From NCBI RefSeq assembly GCF_014042345.1, contig NZ_JACEZT010000003.1, forward strand, positions 186,001 to 250,000: DNA of 64,000 nucleotides, read 5' to 3'. The translations under genes and the position numbers were made by a program. Below are positions 46,092 to 56,396 of the stretch, one piece after another. The notes under the pieces are model-generated. The model searched no databases, was not told the DNA's origin, and saw only the letters and a list, made by a program, of their open reading frames with translations. Positions within the stretch are counted from its first letter, which is position 1, and every line of letters begins with the position of its first letter. This stretch comes from Rugamonas brunnea. GTDB taxonomy: Bacteria > Pseudomonadota > Gammaproteobacteria > Burkholderiales > Burkholderiaceae_D.

Positions 46092-47753
46092 TCAGGCCGC
46101 CAGGCGCTTGAGGTTGCTGGCAGGTTGCGCGCTGGTTCTGGCGGCGCGGCCACCACGATTCTGGCGCAGCGCGTGGCCGAAGTTGAACAGGCTCACGGCC
46201 TGGGTCAGTCCGGTCGCTTCCTGGGCCAGGCTGGCGGCGGCGGCGGCGGCCTCCTCCACCAGCGCGGCGTTCTGCTGGGTCACCTGGTCGAGGTGGGCGA
46301 TGGCCGAGTTGACCTGGTCCACGCCAATGCTCTGCTCGCGCGAGGCGGTCGAGATGTCCTGCATGATGGTGGTCACCTGCTGCACCGACTTGACCACCTG
46401 CTCCATGGTGGCGCCGGCCCGGTGCACCTGCTCCATGCCGGCGCTGACCTTGCCGACCGACATGTCGATCAGGTTCTTGATGTCCTTGGCGGCCGTGGCG
46501 CTGCGCTGGGCCAGGTTGCGCACCTCGCCCGCCACCACGGCGAAACCGCGGCCCTGCTCGCCGGCGCGGGCCGCCTCGACGGCCGCGTTCAGGGCCAGGA
46601 TGTTGGTCTGGAAGGCGATGCCTTCGATCAGGCTGATGATGTCGACGATCTTCTTGGACGAGTTGTTGATGTCGTCCATGGTGGCGATCACGTCGGCCAC
46701 GATCACGCCGCCCTCCTGCGCCACGTTGGAGGCGTTCACGGCCAGCTTGTTCGCTTCCACCGAGTTGTCGGCGTTCTGCTTGACGGTGGCGGCGAACTCC
46801 TCGATGCTGGACGCCGTCTCCTCCAGGCTGGCGGCCTGGGCTTCTGTGCGGCCCGACAGGTCGGCGTTGCCGGCCGCGATCTGGCGCGTGGCCACGGCCA
46901 TGGTTTCCACGTTCATGCGCACGTCGCGGATGGTGGCGATCAGGTTGCTGTTCATTTGTTCGAGCGCGCGCAGCAACTGGCCGACCTCGTCGGTGGAATC
47001 GGTCTCGAAATGGGCCGACAGGTCGCCGGCCGCGATCGAGCGGGCGCCGTGCAGGGCGCGGTTCAGCGGCTGCAGCATGCCCACCCGCAGCGTGTACCAC
47101 AGGAATACGTTGACGATCAGGCCGATGAAGGTGGCGCCGAAGATGCCGTAGCTGACGGCCGTGTTGCGGCCGTCCGAACCGAGCAGGCTGGCCACGCAGA
47201 CGCCAGCCAGCAGCGTGTTGACCAGGCTGGTGCAGGCCCAGATGCGCATGGCCAGCGACAGGTGGCGCATGCGGCCCAGCAGGCTGGCCAGGCCCGGTTG
47301 CACCACTTCGCCGTGGCGGATCGTGATGCCGGGTTTGTCCTTGGGTTGCTGGCGGATCGCGCGGTAGGCTTGCTCGGCCTTGGCCACCTGGTCACGGTCG
47401 GCCCGCACCCGCACCGACATATAGCCGATGGTGCGGCCGGCGTCGCGGATCGGGGTGATGTTGGCCTTGACCCAGTAAAAGTTGCCGTTCTTGCAGCGGT
47501 TCTTGACCAGGCCCGTCCATGGATAGCCGGCCTTGATCGAGCACCACAGGTCGGCGAACGCCTCGGGCGGCATGTCGGGATGGCGCACGATGTTTTGCGG
47601 CGAACCGATCAGTTCCTCGGCGGAGAAGCCGCTCACCTCGCAGAAATACGGGTTGACGTAGGTGATATTGCCGTCCAAATCTGTCTTGGACACGATGGCG
47701 TGATCATCCAAAACTTCCTGTTCGCGGTCGGTGACGGGCAGGTTGGTGCGCAT
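46092..47753 (-). CDS. PAS-containing chemoreceptor (Aer-like methyl-accepting protein)
   Basis: 553-residue receptor. Residues 1-130 form a PAS domain (VSKTDLDGNITYVNPYFCEVSGFSAEELIG...GNFYWVKANITPI), as in Aer-type redox/oxygen receptors. Hydrophobic segments near residues 170-215 anchor it; HAMP and a Tsr-like signalling domain (FQTNILALNAAVEAARAGEQ) follow. I start at the ATG ending at 47753 with GGAG upstream. A perfect FNR box lies about 85 bases upstream, and the gene is 45 bases from hemN, so it probably heads an FNR-controlled operon. Confidence 0.9.
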   Translation of the reverse strand: MRTNLPVTDREQEVLDDHAIVSKTDLDGNITYVNPYFCEVSGFSAEELIGSPQNIVRHPDMPPEAFADLWCSIKAGYPWTGLVKNRCKNGNFYWVKANITPIRDAGRTIGYMSVRVRADRDQVAKAEQAYRAIRQQPKDKPGITIRHGEVVQPGLASLLGRMRHLSLAMRIWACTSLVNTLLAGVCVASLLGSDGRNTAVSYGIFGATFIGLIVNVFLWYTLRVGMLQPLNRALHGARSIAAGDLSAHFETDSTDEVGQLLRALEQMNSNLIATIRDVRMNVETMAVATRQIAAGNADLSGRTEAQAASLEETASSIEEFAATVKQNADNSVEANKLAVNASNVAQEGGVIVADVIATMDDINNSSKKIVDIISLIEGIAFQTNILALNAAVEAARAGEQGRGFAVVAGEVRNLAQRSATAAKDIKNLIDMSVGKVSAGMEQVHRAGATMEQVVKSVQQVTTIMQDISTASREQSIGVDQVNSAIAHLDQVTQQNAALVEEAAAAAASLAQEATGLTQAVSLFNFGHALRQNRGGRAARTSAQPASNLKRLAA

Positions 47754-47838
47754 GACGGCTATCTCCAAGGAAAAAAGTCTATTCTTGCTCTATCGCAAGC
47801 TATGTCGTCAAGTGTAAGGAGTCAGCCTCGTAAATTTA

Positions 47839-47852
47839 TTGATTTAGATCAA
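47839..47852. promoter_or_regulatory. FNR box upstream of the PAS chemoreceptor
   Basis: TTGAT-TTAG-ATCAA, a perfect FNR dyad in the gap before the receptor gene, with A/T-rich flanks as at the ccoN site. Its centre is about 92 bases upstream of the start. Confidence 0.85.
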
Positions 47853-47962
47853 AAATCTCCAGATTGGGATGCGCTAGGCGGCGGGCCCGCCAAGCCTGCC
47901 GCCATGCGGTTTTCGCAAGATTTGTCGTGCACGCGGCCGGCTGGCGCGGCTGTTGCTCCATG

Positions 47963-50083
47963 TCACGCGCGGCCGGCCGTCAGCGGGCGCAACGGGCCCA
48001 CGGCGTAGCCCTGGGCGTAGTCGACGCCGATGGCCCGCACCTGGTCCAGGATGGCCTCGTCCTCCACGTATTCGGCCACCGTGCGGATGCCCATCACGTG
48101 ACCGACCTCGTTGATGGCCTTGACCATGGCCCGGTTGATGGCGTTGGTGGCCAGGTCGCGCACGAAGATGCCGTCGATCTTCAGGAAGTCCACCGGCAGC
48201 GCCTTCAGGTAGGCGAACGAGGACAGGCCGCTGCCGAAATCGTCGAGCGAGAAGCTGCAGCCGAGCGCCTTGAGCTTGCCCATGAATTCTTGTGCTTTCG
48301 GCAAGTTGGCGATGGCGGCCGTCTCCGTGATCTCGAAGCAGATCTCGTCCGGCGCCACATCGTAGCGGCTGAATTGCTCGACGATGTAGTCGTGCAGCAC
48401 GTCGTCGTTGAGCGAGGTGCCCGACAGGTTGACCGCGTAGCGGGCCGGGTGGCGCTGGCGGCTGTCGAGGTAGGCCTGGTCCGGCGCCAGGCTGTCGCGC
48501 ATGCTCTGGATGTGGCGGCACACGGAGCAGATCACCCAGCGGTCGATATCGAGCATCATGTCGTAGCGTTCGGCGGCCGGGATGAAGGCGCCGGGCAGGA
48601 TCAGGTGGCCCTTGGCGTCGCGCAGGCGCAGCAGCACTTCGTCGTGCGGCTGGCCCACGGCCGTCAGGCAGACGATGGGCTGGGCGTACAGCCGGAAGCG
48701 CTGCTGCCGGAACGCCTCCGTCAGGCGCGACACCCACAGCATCTCGCCATGGCGCTGGATCAGCCGCGAGTCCGACTCCTGGTACTGGTGCACGCGGTTG
48801 CGGCCCCGTTCCTTGGCCAGGTAGCAGGCCTGGTCGGCCGCCACCAGCAGTTCGCTCAGGGACTTGCTGTCGTGGTTGACCTCCACCAGGCCGATGCTCA
48901 CACCCAGCTCGAAACTGCGGTTCTCCCACACGAAGCGGAAGCCCTTGACGGACTGGCGCAGGTCCTCGGCCACGTGCAGCGCCTGGGCCGGCGGGCAGTG
49001 GGGCAGCAGCACGCCCAGCTCGTCGCCGCCGAGCCGGGCCAGGATGTCGGAGTCGCGCATCTGGGTCTGCAGCAGCTTGGCCAGCAGTTGCAGCAGCAGG
49101 TCGCCGGCGCCGTGGCCGCAGGTGTCGTTGACCACCTTGAACTGGTCCAGGTCCAGGTACAGCAGTGCGTGCACGTGGCCTTCCTGCTTGGCGCTGTGCA
49201 GGGCGCCGGCCAGCTGGTTTTCGAATTCGCTGCGGTTGATCAGGCCGGTGAGCATGTCGTGCGTGGCTTGCCAGCTGAGCTGGCGGCTCAGGCGCCGCTC
49301 GTGGCTGACGTCGCGGAACACGATCACCGCGCCCAGCAGTTCGTTCTCGTCGGACCAGATCGGGGCGGCCGATTCCTCGACGGCGATGTGGCGCCCTTCG
49401 CGCGTTACCAGCAGGCTGTGGTCGGTCACGGCGATGGTCTGGCGCAGCCGCAGGCATTTCAGGGCCACGTGCTCCTGCTCGGCGCCTTGTTCTCCCTGCT
49501 CGTCGACCAGGCGCAAGGTGGTGGCGATGCCCACCCCCTGGGCCAGTTCGGTGGTCCAGCCCGTCAGTTGCTCGGCCACCCGGTTCAGGTAGAGGGTGCG
49601 GCCGTCGGCGTCGGTCGTGATGACGCCTTCGCCGATCGAGCGCAGCGTGATCTCGGCCAGCTCGCGCTGGCGCGCCAGGTGCCGTGCTTCGGCTTTGCGG
49701 CGGGAAATGTCCCAGATCATGCCCAGGGTGCCGGTGGGCTGGCCTCCGGCCGAGAACATGACCCTGGCCTTGGCCGTCAGCCAGTGCACGGTGGTGTCGG
49801 GCCAGATCACGCGAAATTCCAGCTCGTAGCCATCGCCACGGTCCACGCCGGCCTGCATGCGCCGCTGCACGGTATCGCGGTCGGCCGGGTGTACCAGGTC
49901 CAGGAACTCGGCATAAGGCTGCGACAGGTCCTCGGCGGCAAGGCCCAGCAGCGCCGGCCCCGGCGCCCGCCAGTGCACGGTGCTGCCGGTAACGTTGCCG
50001 TCCTGCAGTTGCGCATCCCACAAGGTCATGTGGGCCGCCTCCAGCGCCAGCGCCAGCGCCAGTTTCTGCTGCTGTGTATCCAT
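47963..50083 (-). CDS. Cyclic-di-GMP signalling protein (PAS-PAS-GGDEF-EAL)
   Basis: 706-residue soluble protein with two PAS domains (about residues 20-130 and 150-270), GGDEF (about 280-440) and EAL (about 455-700). The cyclase signature reads LGGDELGVLL, so GGDEF is GGDEL. The phosphodiesterase motif reads EVLLRLRD (EVL for EAL), but AVNLSGTSLND, CFEITETAAI, SLDDFGSGLSSF and LKIDGIFV are intact. Phosphodiesterase activity is therefore likely, cyclase activity doubtful. It is a stand-alone gene. Confidence 0.93.
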   Translation of the reverse strand: MDTQQQKLALALALEAAHMTLWDAQLQDGNVTGSTVHWRAPGPALLGLAAEDLSQPYAEFLDLVHPADRDTVQRRMQAGVDRGDGYELEFRVIWPDTTVHWLTAKARVMFSAGGQPTGTLGMIWDISRRKAEARHLARQRELAEITLRSIGEGVITTDADGRTLYLNRVAEQLTGWTTELAQGVGIATTLRLVDEQGEQGAEQEHVALKCLRLRQTIAVTDHSLLVTREGRHIAVEESAAPIWSDENELLGAVIVFRDVSHERRLSRQLSWQATHDMLTGLINRSEFENQLAGALHSAKQEGHVHALLYLDLDQFKVVNDTCGHGAGDLLLQLLAKLLQTQMRDSDILARLGGDELGVLLPHCPPAQALHVAEDLRQSVKGFRFVWENRSFELGVSIGLVEVNHDSKSLSELLVAADQACYLAKERGRNRVHQYQESDSRLIQRHGEMLWVSRLTEAFRQQRFRLYAQPIVCLTAVGQPHDEVLLRLRDAKGHLILPGAFIPAAERYDMMLDIDRWVICSVCRHIQSMRDSLAPDQAYLDSRQRHPARYAVNLSGTSLNDDVLHDYIVEQFSRYDVAPDEICFEITETAAIANLPKAQEFMGKLKALGCSFSLDDFGSGLSSFAYLKALPVDFLKIDGIFVRDLATNAINRAMVKAINEVGHVMGIRTVAEYVEDEAILDQVRAIGVDYAQGYAVGPLRPLTAGRA

Positions 50084-50221
50084 GGTGTACTCCCGCGCGC
50101 GGCGGGCGTGCTTGCGCCGTGCCTGCCGTGCACGGACCGTGCGCGGACCAAGTGCCGTTCCAAGTTGGACTGCGGCGGCGCGGCGCGGTTCCGTGCCCGG
50201 CCGTCATCGGCGTCGTCGGCG

Positions 50222-51157
50222 TCAGCGGCCTGGCAACAGGCGCCGCAGGCGGCCGGCCAGGCCGGCCACGGCCAGCGCGGCGGCGCCGGCCAGCACCCCG
50301 GCCACGGCGTTCAGCACGCTGGGCGTGACGGGCGCCAGTACGGGGCCGGCCACCGGCACCAGACCGGCTGTGCGCGCGGCCGCCTCCAGCAGCGCGTGGC
50401 TGCCCGGCACGCCGTGCAGCAGGATGCCACCGCCGACCATGAACATGGCCACCGTGCCGGCCACGGAGAGCAGCTTCATCAGCCGGGGCGCGGCCGCCAG
50501 CAGCAGGCTGCCCAGCGCCTTCAGGGCGACGCCGCCATGCTGGCGCAGGTACAGGCCGGCGTCGTCGAGCTTGACGATGGCCGCCACCAGGCCGTACACG
50601 CCCACCGTCATCAGCACGGCCACCCCGGCCAGCACGGCCACCTGCTGGCCGAACGGGGCCCCGGCCACCGTGCCCAGCGCGATCACGATGATTTCGGCCG
50701 ACAGGATGAAGTCGGTGCGCACGGCGCCGGCGATCTTGTCGCGCTCCAGCGCCACCATGTCGATGGCGGGATCGGCGACGGCGTCGGCCAGCTGGTCGAG
50801 GTGCTGCGCGTGCTCGGTCCGGTGCAGATAAGTGTGGGCCAGCTTTTCAAAGCCCTCGTAGCACAGGTAGGCGCCGCCGGCCATCAGCAGCGGCGTGACG
50901 GCCCACGGCGTCAGCGCGCTGATGGCCAGCGCGGCCGGGACCAGGATGGCCTTGTTGCGCAGCGAGCCACGGGCCACGGCCCACACCACGGGCAGCTCGC
51001 GCTCGGCCTGCACGCCGGCCACCTGCTGGGCGTTCAGGGCCAGGTCGTCGCCCAGCACGCCGGCGGTCTTCTTGGCCGCCATCTTGCTCATCAGGGCCAC
51101 GTCGTCGAGGATGGCCGCGATGTCGTCGATCAGGGCCAGCAGGCTGGAGCCGGCCAT
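50222..51157 (-). CDS. DUF808 (YedI-like) inner-membrane protein
   Basis: 311-residue polytopic membrane protein. It starts MAGSSLLALIDDIAAILDDV and continues MSKMAAKKTAGVLGDDLALNAQQV, the hallmark of the DUF808/YedI family, then has about five hydrophobic segments. Function unknown. The start at 51157 has GGAG upstream; the longer frame to 51574 overlaps the divergent LysE gene and is not real. Confidence 0.9.
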   Translation of the reverse strand: MAGSSLLALIDDIAAILDDVALMSKMAAKKTAGVLGDDLALNAQQVAGVQAERELPVVWAVARGSLRNKAILVPAALAISALTPWAVTPLLMAGGAYLCYEGFEKLAHTYLHRTEHAQHLDQLADAVADPAIDMVALERDKIAGAVRTDFILSAEIIVIALGTVAGAPFGQQVAVLAGVAVLMTVGVYGLVAAIVKLDDAGLYLRQHGGVALKALGSLLLAAAPRLMKLLSVAGTVAMFMVGGGILLHGVPGSHALLEAAARTAGLVPVAGPVLAPVTPSVLNAVAGVLAGAAALAVAGLAGRLRRLLPGR

Positions 51158-51347
51158 GTCAGTGGCGCTCCGCGGGGCGGGTGGTGGAAGATGTGTGGCG
51201 CATGGTGGGGCTCCGGGATGAAAGTCTGGCAATCTTACCTCAGCCGGGGCGGGCGGCGCGCGGCGGGAGCCGCTACAATGGCCGTTGCCGTGTGGCGCGT
51301 CGCCGGCAGCCAGCATCTTCCACGCGCTTTTTGAATCGGATACCGCC

Positions 51348-51998
51348 ATGAGCTTCACCACCTGGATCACGTTTGTCATCGCCGCCACCATCATTGCCAT
51401 CTCGCCCGGATCGGGGGCCGTGCTGTCGATGTCGCACGGCTTGTCGTACGGCGTACGCAAGACCAGCGGCACCATCCTGGGCCTGCAGGCCGGGCTGCTG
51501 CTGGTGCTGTTCATCGCCGGCGCCGGCGTCGGTTCCCTGCTGCTGGCGTCGGAAATCGCGTTCAACGTGGTCAAGACGGTGGGCGCGCTGTACCTGATCT
51601 ACCTGGGCCTGAGCCAGTGGCGGGCCCGGGTCAGCGTGGACGCGGACGCGCCGGCGGCGCAGGCGGTGGCCGTGGCGCCTTCGCTGCGCAGGCGCGTGCT
51701 GACCGGTTTCCTGACCAATGCCACCAATCCCAAGGGCATCATCTTCATGGTGGCCGTGCTGCCCCAGTTCATCGCGCGCGGCGCGCCCGTGCTGCCGCAG
51801 TTGCTGATCCTGGCCGCCACCATGTGCACCATCGACCTGATCGTCATGCACAGCTATGCCTTCCTGGCGTCGTCCATGCAGCGCTTCTTCCGCGACCCGC
51901 GCGCCGTGCGCAAGCAGAACCGCTTCTTCGGCGGCCTGCTGATGGCCGTGGGCACGGCGCTGTTCTTCGTCAAGCGGGGCGCGGCGGCGACGGCCTGA
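51348..51998 (+). CDS. LysE-family amino-acid exporter (RhtB type)
   Basis: 216-residue membrane protein with six predicted helices. It begins MSFTTWITFVIAATIIAISPGSGAV, the RhtB/LysE consensus, with GLSYGVRKTSGTILGLQAG and FLTNATNPKGIIFMVAVLPQF as further family motifs. It probably exports amino acids or homoserine-like compounds; the substrate is not readable. I start at the ATG at 51348, where the family begins. Confidence 0.92.
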   Translation: MSFTTWITFVIAATIIAISPGSGAVLSMSHGLSYGVRKTSGTILGLQAGLLLVLFIAGAGVGSLLLASEIAFNVVKTVGALYLIYLGLSQWRARVSVDADAPAAQAVAVAPSLRRRVLTGFLTNATNPKGIIFMVAVLPQFIARGAPVLPQLLILAATMCTIDLIVMHSYAFLASSMQRFFRDPRAVRKQNRFFGGLLMAVGTALFFVKRGAAATA

Positions 51999-52128
51999 GT
52001 TTCGGGTGCGCCGACGAATGTGCAAACATTTGTAACCCCGGTATTCCTCATTTGCTGTGCCGCGTTAGATAAACAATGATAAACAGGGCCGTTCCGACGC
52101 CGGCGGCCACACGCTTAGGAGCGCCGCC

Positions 52129-54201
<2,073 letters not shown>

Positions 54202-54292
54202 CGGGGCGCGGGTCCGCCATCACGGGCCCATCTTGCATTCCAGTCGGGGAAATCGGCCGTTCAGGCCGCAAATGTTGCCGTTCATCACAAAG

Positions 54293-54322
54293 TTGTAGCC
54301 AAAAACATTACTTTTATATACA
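54293..54322 (+). promoter_or_regulatory. Promoter of the candidate small RNA
   Basis: TTGTAG (54293-54298), then TATATA (54315-54320, spacing 16) or TATACA (54317-54322, spacing 18), in an AT-rich island within GC-rich DNA. Predicted transcription start near 54328. Confidence 0.5.
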
Positions 54323-54327
54323 GTATG

Positions 54328-54476
54328 CGTTTTAGGCAACAACGGCGGCAGCGCGGCATGACAGGGAGTTCACTCCCGCAACGCCAGGTCGTCGGGATCG
54401 TACCGAGTCTATCCCGACTATTTTCAAGACAGTGAGAATAGTTTTTCAAGCCAGCTTCTCCAGCTGGCTTTTTTTT
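54328..54476 (+). ncRNA. Candidate small RNA of about 150 nt with serial hairpins
   Basis: Independent transcription unit in the gap after the FecR-domain gene. After the promoter come four hairpins in succession: GGGAG/CTCCC (54364-54377), GTCGGGAT/ATCCCGAC (54391-54418), TATTTTC/GAGAATA (54419-54440, one G-T pair) and AGCCAGCT/AGCTGGCT (54449-54469), the last followed by eight T residues. There is no good open frame. I do not recognise the family. It could also be a long 3' tail of the upstream gene, but the promoter and the 100-base separation favour a separate RNA. Confidence 0.55.
54449..54476 (+). terminator. Strong intrinsic terminator
   Basis: Eight-bp stem AGCCAGCT / AGCTGGCT, 5-base loop, then a run of T to 54476. 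It ends the candidate small RNA and would also stop read-through from the FecR-domain gene. Confidence 0.88.
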
Positions 54477-54526
54477 GTCCGACAATCTGGGGCGGCGCGC
54501 TTATCCCGGCCTGCGGCCGCTCGCGC

Positions 54527-56146
54527 TCACGCTGTTCCGGCCAGCGTTCCGATTACCCAGCCATACGGCCCCAGTTTAGCGTGTTCATCCTGCCAGCCTG
54601 ATGCGTAGAGAGGGCTGACGGGCACCCGTCCGGCATCGAGCGTCAGCGTGGTTGACGACATATTGGCCAGCACCACGATCTGTTCGCGCTGGTCGGTGCG
54701 GGTGAAGCCGATGGCGCCGGGCGGCAAGTTGTCCAGGAACGCCGTCGCGCCGGTACGCAGCGCGGTGTGGCGACGGCGCAGATGGATCAGGGTCTGGTAA
54801 TGTCGGTACAGCTCGCCATCGAAGGCTTGCCAGTCGAGTTGATAGGGGTTGAACAGGACCGGCCAGCCAGTCCAGGTCGGCTCATCGAATTCCTGCCCCA
54901 TCAGGAGGTGCGGTACCCCATCCAGGGTCAGCATCACGGCGGCGGCCGGTCGGTGGGCGGGGCGGCCCAGGAAGTCGGAGGCGCGGCCCTGCTCCTTGTC
55001 TTCCAGCCAGCGCATGCGCAGCGCCCCGCGCGGGAAGCTGAAGGTTGACTCGTTCCAGTAGCGGGCGAAGGCGGTGCCATCCGCCCCACCCTGGGCGCAG
55101 CGCCGCAACATCTCGCGCGTGCCGCCCTCGTAGGTCAGGTCGCAGGCGGCCAGGTGGTGAAATTCGTCATAGGACTGCGAGATCAGGGCGATGTCCGGCC
55201 GCAGCGCCGCTAGGTCCGCGCGGATCTCGTCGAGGAAATCGCAGGGGGTGATGTCGCTATCGTCGAAGCGCAGGCCATCAAAGCCGAAGCGCTCGATCCA
55301 GCCGCGCATGCTGCCGATCAGGTAGCGCCGCAGGGCGCGGTCGGTGAAGTCGAAGCCGGCGAAGTAGTCGCGCTCGGGGACGGCGTAATAGATGCTGCCG
55401 TCGGCGCGCCGCGTGTACCAGTGGGGATGCGTGCGCGTGAATGGGTGGTCCACGCTGCTGCGGTTGAGCGTCCAGTCCAGCAGCACGCGCATGCCGCGCG
55501 CGTGCGCGGCGTCCACCAGCGCGCGCAAGGCAGCCGCGTCGCCCAGGGCCGGATCGATGGCGTCGAAATCGCGCACCGCATACGGGTCGCCCAGTGTGCC
55601 GCGCCGTCCTTCGACCCCGATCGGTTGGATGGGCATGATCCAGAGGATGTCGGCGCCTAGTTCGCTCAGGTAGCCGAGTTTGGCGCGCACGCCGTCGAAG
55701 TCGCCGCCGAAAGCGGGCACCGACAACTGGTAGATCACGCCATGGCGCAGCCAGTCCGGGCTGGCCAGCGCCGCGCGCGCGTGCAGCGGGCCGGGCGCGG
55801 CGGCGCTCAAGCCAGCCTCGCGCATCAGGACGGCGCCCGTTTCATCCACCGTCAGGCAGGAGTTGTTCTGGCCGTCTTCCGAGAGCCAGGGGTTGGCGGG
55901 GTCGGCAATCCAGTCCCTGCCGTCGATGACGAGTTTGTAGAGGTGCCGCCCGGCCGGGATGGGCAGCGTGGCCTGCCAGCGCGTGGGCGCCACGTATTCC
56001 AGCATGCAGGCGTCGCCCACCCAGCTGTTGAAGGTGCCCGCCAGCGCGACACTGCAGGTGCCGGGCGCGGCATCGAAGACAAAGCGCACGCCGCCGGGAA
56101 CGGCATGCGGCAGCATGGCCGGGTCGGCGCGAAACTGCAAATCCAC
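54527..56146 (-). CDS. GH13 alpha-amylase-family protein with CBM48, catalytic residues altered
   Basis: 539-residue protein. Residues 1-100 resemble a CBM48/AMPK-type glycogen-binding domain (VRFVFDAAPGTCSVALAGTFNSW, GRHLYKLVIDGRDWIADPANP). A GH13 barrel follows (LGYLSELGADILWIMPIQPIG, VLLDWTLNRSSVDHPF). Asp295 in GLRFDDSD is in the nucleophile position. The acid-base Glu is replaced by Gln324 (ALISQSYDEF), and the usual ENHD that carries the third catalytic Asp reads EDKE (Glu385). With two of three catalytic residues changed, ordinary amylase activity is unlikely. No glycogen genes adjoin. A carbohydrate-binding or regulatory role is inferred. Confidence 0.85.
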   Translation of the reverse strand: MDLQFRADPAMLPHAVPGGVRFVFDAAPGTCSVALAGTFNSWVGDACMLEYVAPTRWQATLPIPAGRHLYKLVIDGRDWIADPANPWLSEDGQNNSCLTVDETGAVLMREAGLSAAAPGPLHARAALASPDWLRHGVIYQLSVPAFGGDFDGVRAKLGYLSELGADILWIMPIQPIGVEGRRGTLGDPYAVRDFDAIDPALGDAAALRALVDAAHARGMRVLLDWTLNRSSVDHPFTRTHPHWYTRRADGSIYYAVPERDYFAGFDFTDRALRRYLIGSMRGWIERFGFDGLRFDDSDITPCDFLDEIRADLAALRPDIALISQSYDEFHHLAACDLTYEGGTREMLRRCAQGGADGTAFARYWNESTFSFPRGALRMRWLEDKEQGRASDFLGRPAHRPAAAVMLTLDGVPHLLMGQEFDEPTWTGWPVLFNPYQLDWQAFDGELYRHYQTLIHLRRRHTALRTGATAFLDNLPPGAIGFTRTDQREQIVVLANMSSTTLTLDAGRVPVSPLYASGWQDEHAKLGPYGWVIGTLAGTA

Positions 56147-56396
56147 GGTGATCCTTTCTGAGAGGCGGGTTGGCCGACGTCCACGCGCTGCGAGGTGGGT
56201 AGCAAATTCCCCATAGTGCTGACAATGCGGTATCGTGTAATTTAACTACATGAGTATAAAAAAGTAAACGCCACACATTGATGTTGCCAGCCAATCCATA
56301 TGCTGTTGTCTTTGTGGTAGTCGTATTGCTTGGTAATTTGGTTACACGCTGTGAGTGTCATTCCCCAACATGCTATTTTTCAGACAATATGCCGTC

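Noticed and set aside
47864-51334. 1156-codon open frame on the plus strand
   Set aside because: Antisense across the GGDEF/EAL and DUF808 genes; low-complexity translation.
50222-51574. 450-residue version of the DUF808 protein
   Set aside because: The extension overlaps the divergent LysE gene, and the family start matches 51157.
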